From positions 13,238,465 through 13,302,464 of the forward strand of contig NC_079969.1 in assembly GCF_029852145.1 (NCBI RefSeq): a DNA stretch of 64,000 nucleotides, in the 5' to 3' direction. Of this stretch, positions 11,975 through 22,861 are shown one piece after another. This DNA is from Microplitis mediator (lineage: Eukaryota; Arthropoda; Insecta; Hymenoptera; Braconidae). A program made the translations under genes and the position numbers. The number at the start of each line of letters is the position of its first letter. Position 1 is the stretch's first letter. Under the pieces are notes generated by a model that was not told where the DNA came from, searched no databases, and saw only the letters and a list, made by a program, of their open reading frames with translations.

Positions 11975-12555
11975 ATATACATCTATATATTTAAAAATCG
12001 TACCAAGAAAAAAATTAAAGAAATTATCATTGCTAAAAATATAGCGTAAACAGAGTAATATACCGGTAAAATTGAATAAAAATTCGCATCACGAAAGAAA
12101 ATTAAAGTTGATAAAAGTTAACAGTGTTATTGGTTGTGAGTGAATAGCTCCGAGTTCAATTATAATTTTGAGTGTAATTATATCGAGTTTACTACTATCA
12201 TAAAAATAAAAAAATAAAACAATACATGTGTAAAATTAAAAATATCATCCTTGAAACGAAGTTGAGGTCCACCCCTCTAATAGGGATGAATCAACCGTCC
12301 GTTACCCATTTAAATTAAATGGGCCCGTGTCCCTTTTAGCTAGTAAACTAATTATTTGGTAACTGATCCTGGTGTTACCCGGTTCGTAAGGACCAGACGA
12401 CCGGTTGGCCATAGATTTATATATGCGAAATGCATACAAAGGATCGGGAGTCGTGGGGCTTGTTATATATAAGTAATATATGAGAAAGAAAGAGAGTAGA
12501 CTACAGGTGTTTGCAAAATAAGCCAAACTAGTGAGAAGCACAAGAAATTACAAAG
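11975..12555. other. Noncoding spacer left of hairpin array
   Basis: No supported gene. 12240-12440 is less AT-rich than its surroundings, with the near-palindrome ATTTAAATTAAATGG at 12308. Its relation to the hairpin array that follows is unknown. Confidence 0.4.
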
Positions 12556-13242
12556 GTATAATAATAGTGTTATTATACTTACCTGTGAGGTGTTGGTTCA
12601 CTGGTATAGATGAATGAGAGCAATAAATAATTAAGACAATTGTGAGCTCTGTATCACAATTGTCTGGTATAGCTACAAGCAGGTATTGTAGATAAATATC
12701 GCGGCAGGTACGCGCTTCTGTAAGCAGGTATTACAGGATAGGTCGCGGCAGGTACGCGCTTCCACAAGCAGGTATTGTGGGATGATATCGTAGCAGGTAC
12801 ACGCTTCTACAAGCAGGTATTGTAGGAAAGGAGTGCAGCAGGTATGCACCTCTACAAGCAGGTATTGTAGGAGAATATCGCGGCAGGTACGCGCTTCCAC
12901 AAGCAGGTATTGTGGGGAAATATCGTGGCAGGTACACGCTTCTACAAGCAGGTATTGTAGGAAAGGATGTAGCAGGTATACATCCTACGGGGTTACCGTC
13001 TTCTATAGGCAGGTACTATAGGCTAGGATGAGGATACAGCAGGTATGCACCTCTACGGGGTTGCCGTCTTCTACAGGCAGGTACTGTAGGCTAGGATGAG
13101 GATACAGCAGGTATGCACCTCTACGGGGTTGCCGTCTTCTATAGGCAGGTACTATAGGCTAGGAAGTGTAGGTAGGTTTACACGAGAATAATCATTGCAG
13201 TTAATGATTATTCTAGTGTTTAAAAAGTATACTTAAACACTA
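12556..13242. repeat. Dense array of small DNA/RNA hairpins
   Basis: Almost wall-to-wall inverted repeats. 12556-12578 has 9-bp arms and a 5-nt loop. 12634-12665 has perfect 12-bp arms AGACAATTGTGA/TCACAATTGTCT. The GCAGGTA-loop array follows (12673-13157), then 13166-13183 (GTGTA/TACAC). 13185-13214 has perfect 12-bp arms around a GCAGTT loop. 13214-13242 has 10-bp arms TAGTGTTTAA/TTAAACACTA. The different hairpins share no stem sequence, so this is not one repeat unit copied unchanged. Confidence 0.8.
12673..13157. repeat. 19 x GCAGGTA-loop hairpin array with covarying stems
   Basis: GCAGGTA occurs 19 times, starting at 12679, 12704, 12724, 12748, 12768, 12793, 12813, 12838, 12858, 12883, 12903, 12928, 12948, 12972, 13009, 13039, 13077, 13107 and 13145. 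Spacing alternates 25 and 20 bp up to 12972 (twice 24 instead of 25), then runs 30-38 bp. The seven bases are the loop of a perfect hairpin in 16 cases. Stems differ but both sides change together: CTACAA/TTGTAG, CTGTAA/TTACAG, CCACAA/TTGTGG, CGCG/CGCG, CGTG/CACG, GTGCA/TGCAC, AGGATGTA/TACATCCT, CTATAG/CTATAG, CTACAG/CTGTAG. Copies at 12793, 13039 and 13107 have weaker stems. Short open frames crossing it are products of the repeat. Confidence 0.85.
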
Positions 13243-15652
13243 CTGGATACTCAGGCGTAAACAGGTGGTTAAAAGTTAAAAAAAGAGTTAAAAAGAATAA
13301 ACTGTATTTATTATAAAGTCATAATGAAAGGTGAGAAAACTAGTATATATCTATCTGAATAATTAGAGGCGCGCAGGCCTTCTTATAGATTCACGTCGGT
13401 GCTTACGCGTCGACGTGATGCGCATCCCTTCCATTAAAAATACGAAAGGGATTATTAAATAATAATAATAATTAGGTAAAACTAAAGCGGGTAAACCAGG
13501 TAACACGAGGTAAATACCCTTGGTAACTGCCTATTATCATAGTACGATAAGGAGGATTTATAAACCTCGTGTAACGGGTATAATTGGGTTTTAATTATAA
13601 ATATATAACAGAGTAAATAATTAAATGATTGATTAGTGTCAGGGAAGACGTCAAGTCAGTTGTGTATGTCTTCAGAAACTCAGAAGTTTAGACGAAACAA
13701 AAGAATATGTATGGAAGAAAATTAGGCTTAAAATTATGATCGATTTAATTAACAAAAAAAAGTAATGGTTAATCACTAAAATCAGAATGTATAAATTATC
13801 CAACTACCCCTTTTTGCTTGGTTTAGCTCGCCGGAGTCCAGGGTTCAAAAGGGGTTTTTAATTTATAGACAGTGCTAATTAATCAATCAACTAAACTTTA
13901 CTCAACTAAAAAAAGAACTTCTTTTCCAAAAGAAAGAAAAAACACAGATTTAGACAAAAAAATAATAAACTAGGATTTATTTTTAATAATTACAATGGCT
14001 TCTCGCCTTTTCTACTACCTCTTACAATAATTAATTTTAATAATTAAACGCGGTTTACATAATCACGGTTTGTTGTTTTAATCAGACAACTTATCACGAC
14101 TAATGTTTATTTAACAATTTATCCACGGTTTATTGCTAATTAAAACAATTTATACACGGCTTACACGGTTAACACGGTTTACACGGTCTCACACACACTC
14201 AAAAGTTCGCGGTCTATAACGCGGTACTACCCCCTCCCGGGTGCTTCAGGGGAGTCTGGTCGACTACCCCGTCGGCCTTACACGAAGTCCCGTCCCAGAG
14301 GGTAAGTGGATGGCCTCCAACAAACCCCCACCTACGCGGATAGTTTCACCTACCACCCCTTGGCAGAAGGCCTTGGAGTGGGGTCCCTTAAAACCTCCTC
14401 GAGAGAAATAGATTTCGCTTACCTGGCCCGGTCGGACTCCTGGTAAGTGACTTCCTTCTTGGTTGACTGGAATGGCCTTCCTTGACAACCTCTCGGGAGA
14501 CTAAGTTGCCTCTACGGGCTTAAATGCGCGGTTTTATCTCTATATCTACCCGTTGTAGAGGTGAACGGGAATAAATTCCTTCGCCCTCTGTTGTTGACAT
14601 CGAGAGTCTACTGTTGTGAAATATTTTCTAAGTCCCGAGTTAAAAAGTCAAAGGAAATCGAGTAAAAATAATTTTATCCAAAGTAAAATTGAATTTAAAA
14701 GAAAAGAATTCGTTTAAGCTGTTAAATAAATACTAAGTCCCGAGAACTTAGCCGTGCAAGCGACGATAATCCGCGCGGACGGATAGAAAATGAAAGAATG
14801 AACGATTGAAATATTAGAGTTTATTTTAATTTCAACCAATATTTCACATATTTTACTTTATTTTATAATTCTTTCAATCTCTTGAATCTTTTAAATGATT
14901 CATTTGAAATCTATATAAGCGTTTTTATTTTATTTCCTTTGACTTTGGTGCTCAGGACTTAGAATAATTTTTGCTCGGCCGCGCATTCACATACTTATAC
15001 CGTACATCCATATAATTTTATATCGCGGTATATTCATTCAACTTAAACTAAAAAAACACAGCCATATAAGTATAAATAAATAATACGTTATTTCCGAAAG
15101 AAAATAATAATGTTTATGATAAAAAAAAAAAGAAAAAAAAGAAAAAAATATTATATACAAAAGTATAAGTCATATTAAGTAGAAACATAAATAAATAATA
15201 GTTTTTAAGTCAAACTAGTAGTATAAGTACAATAGTAATTAATTGTTTAAACAAAAGAAAAATAATAGTTAGAATTTTAATCCTAGTTTTTAAGCATACT
15301 AGTTTTAAGTATAAACGATAGTAGATATAAGAATAATAATTAGTGAATAAGTAGTATTAAGTCATAGGAACATAAGTAATAGTCAAATAGATATAAAATA
15401 AGTAACATAGTATTTAGAATTTTAGTCCTAGATTTAAGTTTACTAGTTATAATAGTTTTTAAGTAATTTTAGTAACGATAGTCATAGTGATAAGAAGAAA
15501 AAAAGAAAAAAAAAATATATCAAGCACAAAATATCACACTTTCACATCACTGGTGCCCTCGAATACTAGTCCTCTCTAGCTCACCATCACACTCGTTACA
15601 TCCTTTAAAAGAGTATTAACTCTATTTCCTATAAGGAAAATTAAAGGAGTAT
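13243..15652. other. Unrecognised noncoding block with hairpins, GC-rich island and degenerate repeats
   Basis: No protein family is recognisable. Visible structure: a stem TCACGTCG/CGACGTGA (13391-13398 with 13411-13418); ACACGAGGT/ACCTCGTGT (13503, 13564); repeated CACGGTTTACACGG-like words at 14050-14190; a clearly GC-richer island at 14200-14530; the phrase CTAAGTCCCGAG twice (about 14629, 14731); and degenerate direct repeats of AATAGTTTTTAAGT type at 15150-15480. It may be the non-coding body of a large retroelement, but I could not find paired LTRs. Confidence 0.4.
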
Positions 15653-15801
15653 CCCTGATTTAAAAAAGCGATTTAAAACGATTTGCAATGTTAAATGCCC
15701 ATAAGAAGAGGGATTCAAAAGTATTCAAGGTATTCAAAAGCATTAAAAAGTATTTAAAATTTTTTATTTCGAATCGTTTTAAATCGCTTTTTTAATGAGG
15801 G
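15653..15801. mobile_element. 150-bp MITE, CCCTGATTAAAA family, copy 1
   Basis: Ends CCCTGATTTAAAAAAGCGAT and its inverted counterpart ending AATGAGGG; AT on both sides (15651-15652, 15802-15803). Related copies are at 29962-30109 and 59510-59659 in the opposite orientation. The interior carries repeated TTCAAAAG/CTTTTGAA words. Confidence 0.8.
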
Positions 15802-15803
15802 AT

Positions 15804-16573
15804 TATTCTCATAAAACATAAAATTAAAAACATAGAAAACCAAAAATCTCAGTGTATATTAAAAGTGTAGTAAATGTTCAAAAATAAAGATACGATCCTT
15901 TAAAGAGTATCATCTCTATTTTCTATCAAGAAACATAAAGGCATTTTATCTTTACTAAAGATTAAAATTTAAAAGTAAAATAAAAAGAAAAACCAAAGTG
16001 AAAACAAATTTTTGTGTTTGATTAATTAAAATAAGTTAGTTAGTATTAGCATCCTACCCTCACACGAAGACCGGATTGTACGAGAGAGACAGCAGCCAAT
16101 TCAAGGGTCCAGAGATTTACCGCAAAGGAATATCCCAGCAAAAAGTAATCAAAGAAAAATATCAGCGCAAAGGTAAGAAATTCATAAGTGGCTATTTTAT
16201 CTTTCTCGACTCAATAATCAAATTTCAATCAGCCTCAAATTTAAGCGGAAAAAGGGAACTATAATTTCACAATTGTATATATCAATGAACATATAGTATA
16301 TTCATATATTTAGAAAGATACCTCTATTTAAATATAAACTAGAATTAAAAGAAAGTCCACATCGAAACGTATCCCTAAACAAATAATTACGGCTTGAACT
16401 AAACATTTAGGCGGAAAATTGCTTTGGTTAGTCTGAACGCCTAATCCACGCAAACCAAATATTAAATAATTAATAGTCGGACATAACACTTTGAAATAAA
16501 ATAAAGTTGAGAAATCCAAACGTGCGCAACTCATTTGTTCATTCAATAAATGATTAATAGATGGCGCTTCTAT
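15804..16573. other. Noncoding, with one exon-like segment
   Basis: CCTTTAAAGAGTATCATCTC near 15897 repeats a stretch near 15602, so the flanks of the MITE are a diverged direct repeat. About 16045-16172 is less AT-rich, open, and ends in GCGCAAAG followed by a good donor GTAAGAA; it could be a 5' exon, but nothing confirms it. Confidence 0.3.
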
Positions 16574-16575
16574 AT

Positions 16576-16975
16576 CCCTCGCAGATTTGAATCACGGTGG
16601 AAACACCGTGGAAGTGTAAACACCGTGGATCCACCGTGGTAACACGGTGGGTTTGTTCCATTTCACCACCGGGTATACACAGTATATCCACTGTGATTAC
16701 GCGGCGTATCCACCGTGATTCCACGGTGGCTTGACCACTGTGTATACACGGTGTTTCCACTGTGATTAAGCGGTGGGTCCACCATGATTCCACGGTGGCT
16801 TTGTGCTATTTCACCACCGTGATTCCACGGTGTATCCACCGCGTAATCACAGTGGAAACACCGTGTATACACAGTGGTCAAGCCACCGTGGAATCACGGT
16901 GGATACACCGCGTAATCACAGTGGTAGAATGGAACAAACCCACCGTGTTTCCACCATGATTCAAATCTGCGAGGG
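16576..16975. mobile_element. CCC...GGG element made of CCACNGTGG palindromes
   Basis: 400 bp. Ends CCCTCGCAGATTTGAATCA and the inverted counterpart ending TGCGAGGG, flanked by AT at 16574-16575 and 16976-16977. The interior is built almost completely of about 16-bp steps of CCACCGTGG/CCACTGTGG/ACACGGTG words in both orientations. Open frames crossing it only reflect the repeat. Confidence 0.85.
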
Positions 16976-17179
16976 ATGCAATAAAGTATTGAAAAACAAA
17001 ACCGGTTTTTGGTTTGGCTTTAAAAAGCATTTTATTTTTCAATATTTTCTCTCATACATAAATAAGTAATAATGTCCTTAATTAAAAAACTCATACACTA
17101 ATTTAGATTTTAATTTTGATTTGACACCAATGACGTTCTTATCAATTGTTAAATGAGCGAATGTACTTTGGGATTCTGG

Positions 17180-17701
17180 TGTAAGTGTGGTAAATTCAAT
17201 AACTAACAATTAACACAAAAATTACAGATAATAGAATAGATCTTTATTTAACAATATGTACACTGAATAACTGTAAGAAAAATACTTAAGAGCGAATGCA
17301 ACTACATAGATAAGCGATAGCGAATGCGACAAGTAAAGCGGTTAAAAACGCGTGGCGGTTAGTAAGACTGCCCGATGTAGATTGGAAATAGAGACGTCGT
17401 CTTCTTCCTTCGTGGCTGCTCGGTGGTGACGTGGCAGCATGGCTGCAGTAACGAATTTTCCCATTGGCTTAAAAGCGCGCCAACAGGAAATAGTTAGCCG
17501 CCAATTTCTCTGATTGGCCGGCTGGTAGCGGGTTCTCATGCCGACGTGGCACGGTTATGAGCAAGAAATTGCAGGTGTCGGGCCCAGATAGCGAGTGACC
17601 CGGCACTATTCTGACATTCAAGTCAGTAGCGAGTTCGGCTGCTCCCGTACGTAGCGAAAGTACACGAAGCTTTTCAAAATGATTAAGCTCGTGACTGAAC
17701 A
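17180..17701 (-). mobile_element. Possible solo or truncated LTR
   Basis: A 522-bp segment that starts TGTAAGTG and ends TGAACA (TG...CA), with a GC-rich core (17330-17650) in otherwise AT-rich DNA. On the minus strand an AATAAA (17243-17248) sits near the end, as expected for the R region of an LTR. No second LTR, no matching flanking duplication and no primer-binding site were found. A gene promoter island is the alternative. Confidence 0.35.
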
Positions 17702-18071
17702 TCAATATACAGTAACTGAAAATAAATATTCTCTTTAAATTCTTAATTTTTTTTAGTCTAATAAATATTAATTCTAAAGATATAATTTAAATGTTTAATG
17801 CTATGGAAAAATTTTAACATTTTAAAAATATAAAAAAAACCATCGCAACGTTAGTTTGCCTTCTGGAGGCTGAGTGAAGGGGTAGGGATGGAATCAGGAA
17901 GGGGCATTAGGTATGGGTAGATGAGGGGTATAATTATTTACACTATATGCAGAATATTTCACTGCCTATGTGATCTCCAGCTATTTAAGAGCGGTTGTAC
18001 TCTTTGTTGTTGGTTTTGCTGCTTCTTGAATCTTGCTCTCCTTCGTAATTCGTCTAGGTGTTTCGCTTCAC

Positions 18072-18883
18072 CCTGAAGCTACCAGTATTTTTCATTTAGC
18101 CTGTCCAGGCTATCGTGATCTCTGGTCGGGAGTGCAGTCGAGTATACTATGGACTCTGGTGATAGATGGTCCATATCAGTAAATATGGCTTTTCTTGCGC
18201 AGTGTCTTCTTATGTGATATATGATAGGCACATTATATTCATTTTGGATGCAGCCCATACGGTCAAGGTTGGTAAATAGCTCTGGTGGACTATAATTGCT
18301 TTTGGCCATCCTTCTCACCTGTTCGGTGTTCTCCACCTTCAGTTTGTTGATGGTGTCATTACCAATTTCGTACATTGTACTAAAGTAGTTCCTTGTGAGA
18401 GTGAGGCAGAAGCAATCGAACCTGGTAATGTCTGCTTGGTCGTATATTTCTTTGTTGCTAAGTCGCTTGATGTACTTAGACTCAGCTGATCTGTATTTAC
18501 TTAAGCAGGTTTTTATGCAGGATGTCTCGAATTTGCGGAACTTTTCCATGACCGATGGGCCAATATTCCACCATATTGGGGCAGCGTAACTGAAGATAGG
18601 CCTGACTAGAAGTTAATAACATATCAACTTAGCTTTGGTTTGTATGTTTCTGTCATAGAATATCCAGAAATTTGCTCTGAACGCATTTTTTAGCTTTTTT
18701 CAGCTGGATAGTATGATGTTTGTTCATTCGTATCAGATAATCAAAGTGGATTCCCAGATATTTGACCGTGTTTTTATTTGGTATGTTAAATACTTCGCCT
18801 GTGTCGTTATCCGTAAAGGTGATCTGGAATGTCTTAATCAGTTGGACTGTGGAAGGTGTGATCTCGTTTACAGTCTTTCTGAA
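18072..18883 (-). pseudogene. LINE ORF2, C-terminal part
   Basis: The minus strand gives a frame-shifted continuation of the reverse transcriptase. A KYLGIHFDYLIRMNKHHTIQ-like stretch near 18740 is the usual post-RT segment of Jockey/CR1 LINEs. It is followed after frame changes by an arginine/lysine-rich C-terminal region (18079-18549, about 156 codons open) ending LDRLNEKYW just before the stop. At least two frameshifts and internal stops lie between 18549 and 18883. Confidence 0.7.
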
Positions 18884-19370
18884 TCAAATTGTCTCACTCT
18901 TGTCCGGATTCATTTTCAGGTTCCATAACTTATAGCAGTGATATTTATCATGAACTATTTTTGTTAGTTTATCTTGAATTGTTGTTATCTTGCTGTCTGC
19001 CACGTATACTACTCCATCATCCGCATATGCTCCGCTATGGGTGTTATTACCTATATTTAGGCCAAATTTATTAAGGATCTTGCTAGTGAATATGATAAAG
19101 AGTATTGGTGAAGTTACGGTCCCTTGCTGAAGTCCCTCTAATATATTAAATATTAGTGTCGATAGGTTGACACCATCCCAAACGATGAAAGATTTACCGT
19201 AGATCATATCGTATTTGTATTAAGACATAAATAAGGCCGTTCAACCAAACAGAGTCGAACGCCTTTTCGAGATTTATGAGTGCAGTACCAACTAGCTTAC
19301 CGTTTAAAAGATGTCTATTTATGTCGGATGCAAATTTATTTATCGCGTGGACAGTAGTTATTAGTAATCT
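18884..19370 (-). pseudogene. LINE reverse transcriptase domain, middle part
   Basis: The minus strand shows the RT block LEKAFDSVWLNGLI (about 19240-19285), then GLQQGTVTSPILF and, 30-40 residues later, AYADDGVV, the YADD catalytic motif. These are the finger/palm motifs of a non-LTR reverse transcriptase, which copies element RNA at a nicked target. The frame is broken near 19207. The upstream part of the domain is absent because the gag-protease remnant begins at about 19371. Confidence 0.8.
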
Positions 19371-19390
19371 TAATAGCTTAATTAGTCATC

Positions 19391-20839
19391 ATGTTGCCGA
19401 GGACACCGATTCCAAGACCACTTCCGGCAACTACTAGTAATAATTATAACAATATTGGTCACAACTTGTTTCAACTCCCGCCTAATTCCGCATCGAGTTC
19501 AGTAATTCCTACCACTAGTGCCATTGATGATTTGCTAGACCTTACGGGAGGTATACATAACAGCACAGTGAATAATAATAACGAAGTTTCTGTAAATAAT
19601 ATGATTGGCCATCCAACTGCACAGATAAATAATGCGAGCTCAATAGTAGTCTTGTCAAATGCTATAGCTCAGCTACAAACTGAATCTGCAGCCTTGCAAG
19701 CCACACGCCAAGAGTCGTCACTGACGGGTACAATCTCACGACCTTCCTATACGTTACCGATATCATCGAATTCGCGAACGGCAATACAAGCTAGAAATAA
19801 TTTAACTTTTCCAAATAGCTGTATTTCTAGCACATTGATGCCCAGAGAATTGTTTCCAACGACTACTGTCTCACAGGCAGCAAATCCCCTCACGGCTGGC
19901 CATTTTGCCCCGCAATCATGAGTGCAATCGTCTCAAGCTAGCAGTGTGTCATCAGCTGTACATCAAGCACCTGCGCAGTAACCGTACGCGCGCCAAACGG
20001 TCCCACTACCAATTCATACGTTACCGTCGTATGTGCACACGCAGCCAGTACCATCTAACACGATGCCAGTACATACACAGCCATCAATATTCTATCACAC
20101 ATTCACAGTTCCAACTAGGTATACGAGCGCAATGGGTTTTAATTGTTCGTAGTACGAAATCAGTCGAATTGTAAAATTATGGAATATTTCTTTTCCTCCT
20201 CGGAATTGTTCGTCGTCACTTACTGCACGAAAATACCTTAAAATTATCGAACAACGTATGCGCAGCTATGACATTTCTTTCGAAAATTTCCCTACGGTTG
20301 TAACCAATACACTTAACGGCAGCGTCATTGAGTGGTATTATCAAAATGAAGAATTATTTATTAATTGGGAAACTTTTAAACATTATTTTCTAATCTGGCA
20401 AACACCACAGACCGATGAGGATTTACTGCAAGAAATTTACGCAGCTAAACAAGGAAATGATAAAACTGGAGTGTCTTTCGTCAGTCGGATGCAGGGAGCT
20501 TTTATGCAACTTGAAGAACCGTTATCGCAGGCCAAACAGATCCGTATCATACTCACTCGATTGAATCCTTATTTTTTACAAAAATTCTCCGATAAAATTT
20601 TTTTAACTTATTCGGAATTATTTACTCGCATAAGCGCATGGCAGTCAACGGCGGATGCTCTTCAATCTAATTATAATCATAATTCAGATAAACAAAAAGC
20701 ACGCTTTAAAGTTCAAACATACAGTTCCGTAAACCCTTTAAATCAAGAATTTCCGGAACCTGATTCAATCAACGTCATAACTGCTGATCATAGCCAAGAT
20801 AGCATTCAATCACCAAAGAGAAATCCGTCGGATACTTAA
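19391..20839 (+). pseudogene. gag-like polyprotein, N-terminal and capsid part, broken
   Basis: The first segment (19391-19921) is Ser/Asn/Thr/Pro-rich low-complexity sequence, as in insect Gypsy-like gag N-termini. It runs into stop codons at 19919, 19979 and 20150. A second segment (about 20228-20839) resembles a retrotransposon capsid domain: WETFKHYFLIWQTPQTDEDL, then RMQGAFMQLEEPLS and later RISAWQSTADAL. At least one frame change lies between the segments. Capsid proteins of this kind assemble the particle in which element RNA is copied. The stop at 20837-20839 is followed about 100 bp later by the MITE insertion. Confidence 0.55.
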
Positions 20840-20937
20840 GGAAACGCGTCAAGTCCAGAGTCTTCCACCTTACTACAAAGTTTTGAATCAGTAATAAATT
20901 CGTTTCTAGTAAAGTTAGAACGAATATTAATAAATAA

Positions 20938-21378
20938 CTATTGAATTCGTAGGAAATAGGACCAGGAAATAAATGAATTACTTTAAATAAATTGAACGTA
21001 ATAATAATAATATAAATTATATTTGAAACCGTTGTGACATAGAGAAAACCGTAATAGTTAAAAATTTGAGTTCATTTAACAATAATTAATTTAAAATCAA
21101 AGTTTTACAATAATAATGAGTCTGATTATGGCAATAATTTTAAGATATAAGGTCTTTCTCCATAGTTTCTATACAATAGACAATTGAATTACAATAATAA
21201 GGTATATAATCTAACCTAATTAATTTTATTAGAACAATTGTTATGTGCTGAAAAAATAGTTTGTGTTTTTATTTTGTTTTTAGTTGCTGAGGAAGTCATA
21301 AATAAATGACGAAACGTTCAATTTATTTAAAGTAATTCATTTATTTCCTGGTCCTATTTCCTACGAATTCAATAGTTA
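20938..21378. mobile_element. MITE with about 60-bp TIRs inside the retroelement
   Basis: Inverted repeats of about 60 bp, ACTATTGAATTCGTAGGAAA (20938) and its complement near 21378, enclose an AT-rich core. The retroelement reading frame runs up to the left edge and resumes at the right edge. Comparing both edges suggests duplication of a 3-bp TAA, as for PIF/Harbinger-type MITEs; exact ends are ambiguous by a few bases. Confidence 0.7.
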
Positions 21379-21387
21379 TTATTAAGT

Positions 21388-22452
21388 ATGGACACGAATG
21401 TCAGAATATCATTAATAAATAATTCATCGGGAAAATCAATTCCAGTGCAACAAACTACTGTAAAGAATACACCTGTCTGCGGTCGTTGTGGCCGAATTGG
21501 CCATGTTTCTGATCTATGTTGTGCGCCCACAACTGACAAACTACGAATTAAAGCAGGATTAAAAGTTCGACAAAAATCTACGAAAAATTTTGACAATCAG
21601 GCTAATATGAAATACACAGACAAGACCGACGGCGACGTTCAAAATACTCGAGTTGAAGAGTTAATCCATTTTGCGTCTCCGATAGATAAAATTCAAAGTA
21701 TTTCAGAAATATTGGATCCTCGTCAAGTTACAAGAATAAACAAATCAAATAATAATAAAACACCTAAGATAAAAACGAAACACCAAAAAGCACATACCGC
21801 TACAGATAAAATTGAAACTACACAAAGTGTAGCTCCAAAATTTTACAGTCAATCATCAACTCAATCAGCAGCTTTTTGTGACAACACAGTTGAACCTTGC
21901 GGAAAATTTTCTTCAGCGAGTCTGAAAGCTCCGTCAAGAGTCAGTCAGATGGTCACCAACGTCTATATTGGTCAACACAAGATTGGCGCATTACTGGACA
22001 GTGGAAGTGGACGCAGCTACATCTCTGAAGCTGCATACGAACACATCAAAGAAAACCAACTGCAAGAACTCATATCAGGCCCCATGAATGCTCGTGAGGT
22101 CATTATGGCAAATTCTAAACTAACACAAACACGAGGTGGTGCGCCCTTTCGCATAAACTTAGACGGCCACGATATTATCACTTGGTTGACCGTTGTACCA
22201 GGATTGTCTACTCCTGTCATCCTTGGACTAGATTTTTGGCAGTTAGCTGCCATCCAAGTAAACTCCAAAGAAAACACATGGAAAATAAATTCAAGTGAAA
22301 TTACTCACTCATTCTCCTCAAGGACACATCAATTTAATTCAGCATCGTTGAACTCACTGTCGTCAACTGAAGAGGCTAATGATAATCGAAACCTCTTACT
22401 CATACAACAAGAAAATATTACTCATAATAACCTAAGTAAACTAATATATTAA
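21388..22452 (+). pseudogene. Retroelement zinc knuckle and aspartic protease, 354-codon open frame
   Basis: The open frame starts just right of the MITE. Residues about 32-45 form a CCHC-type knuckle (CGRCGRIGHVSDLC) that binds element RNA. Residues about 190-290 are a retropepsin-like aspartic protease: VYIGQHKIGALLDSGSGRSY has the DSG catalytic triplet, and VILGLDFWQL is the second conserved hairpin. The protease would cut the polyprotein during particle maturation. The frame ends at 22450-22452 without any reverse transcriptase behind it, so this is either a gag-pro-only derivative or a truncated copy. It is part of the interrupted gag-protease unit beginning at 19391 and is listed as a pseudogene because that unit is broken upstream. 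Confidence 0.65.
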
Positions 22453-22861
22453 GTAGTTGATAAGAAAATTTGTCATGCGTTGCCGAAATGGATATACTCC
22501 AACAATATTTTCCATCAAATTCATACTCATCTCATTCATTCATTTCATTTATTATTGCCAATTGTAATAATTTTTAATTACAGCGTCGAGTCTGAGAGCA
22601 GTTGGCAGACTGAATAATCAAAATCTTTAAATAGTATTACTTCTTTACAGTCCTCAGACTTTCAAAAAAAAATATATTTGTATTTAATTATTAATTGTAA
22701 ATATTACGAAATTATTTTTTACAGTATCTTGTAATATTAATTCGTAAGCGGTAAATATACACTTCTAGGTTGATCCAGATCGAAGTCCCAGGATAGAAGT
22801 GAACCTGAAAAAGGGTGACTAAACTCTAATATTTTTAGTATCCCTTACGGCTTGCAATTAA

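Noticed and set aside
12673..13021. Open frames of 62-75 codons on both strands
   Set aside because: They are translations of the hairpin array in overlapping frames, with repeating peptides and no start context.
14264..14488. 74-codon minus-strand frame in the GC-rich island
   Set aside because: No recognisable domain; higher GC alone lengthens open frames.
16554..17069. Several overlapping open frames on both strands
   Set aside because: They translate the CCACNGTGG repeat; overlap in five frames shows they are not genes.
17342..17705. Minus-strand frames in the GC-rich patch
   Set aside because: The segment has LTR-like ends and a poly(A) signal; no protein family resemblance.
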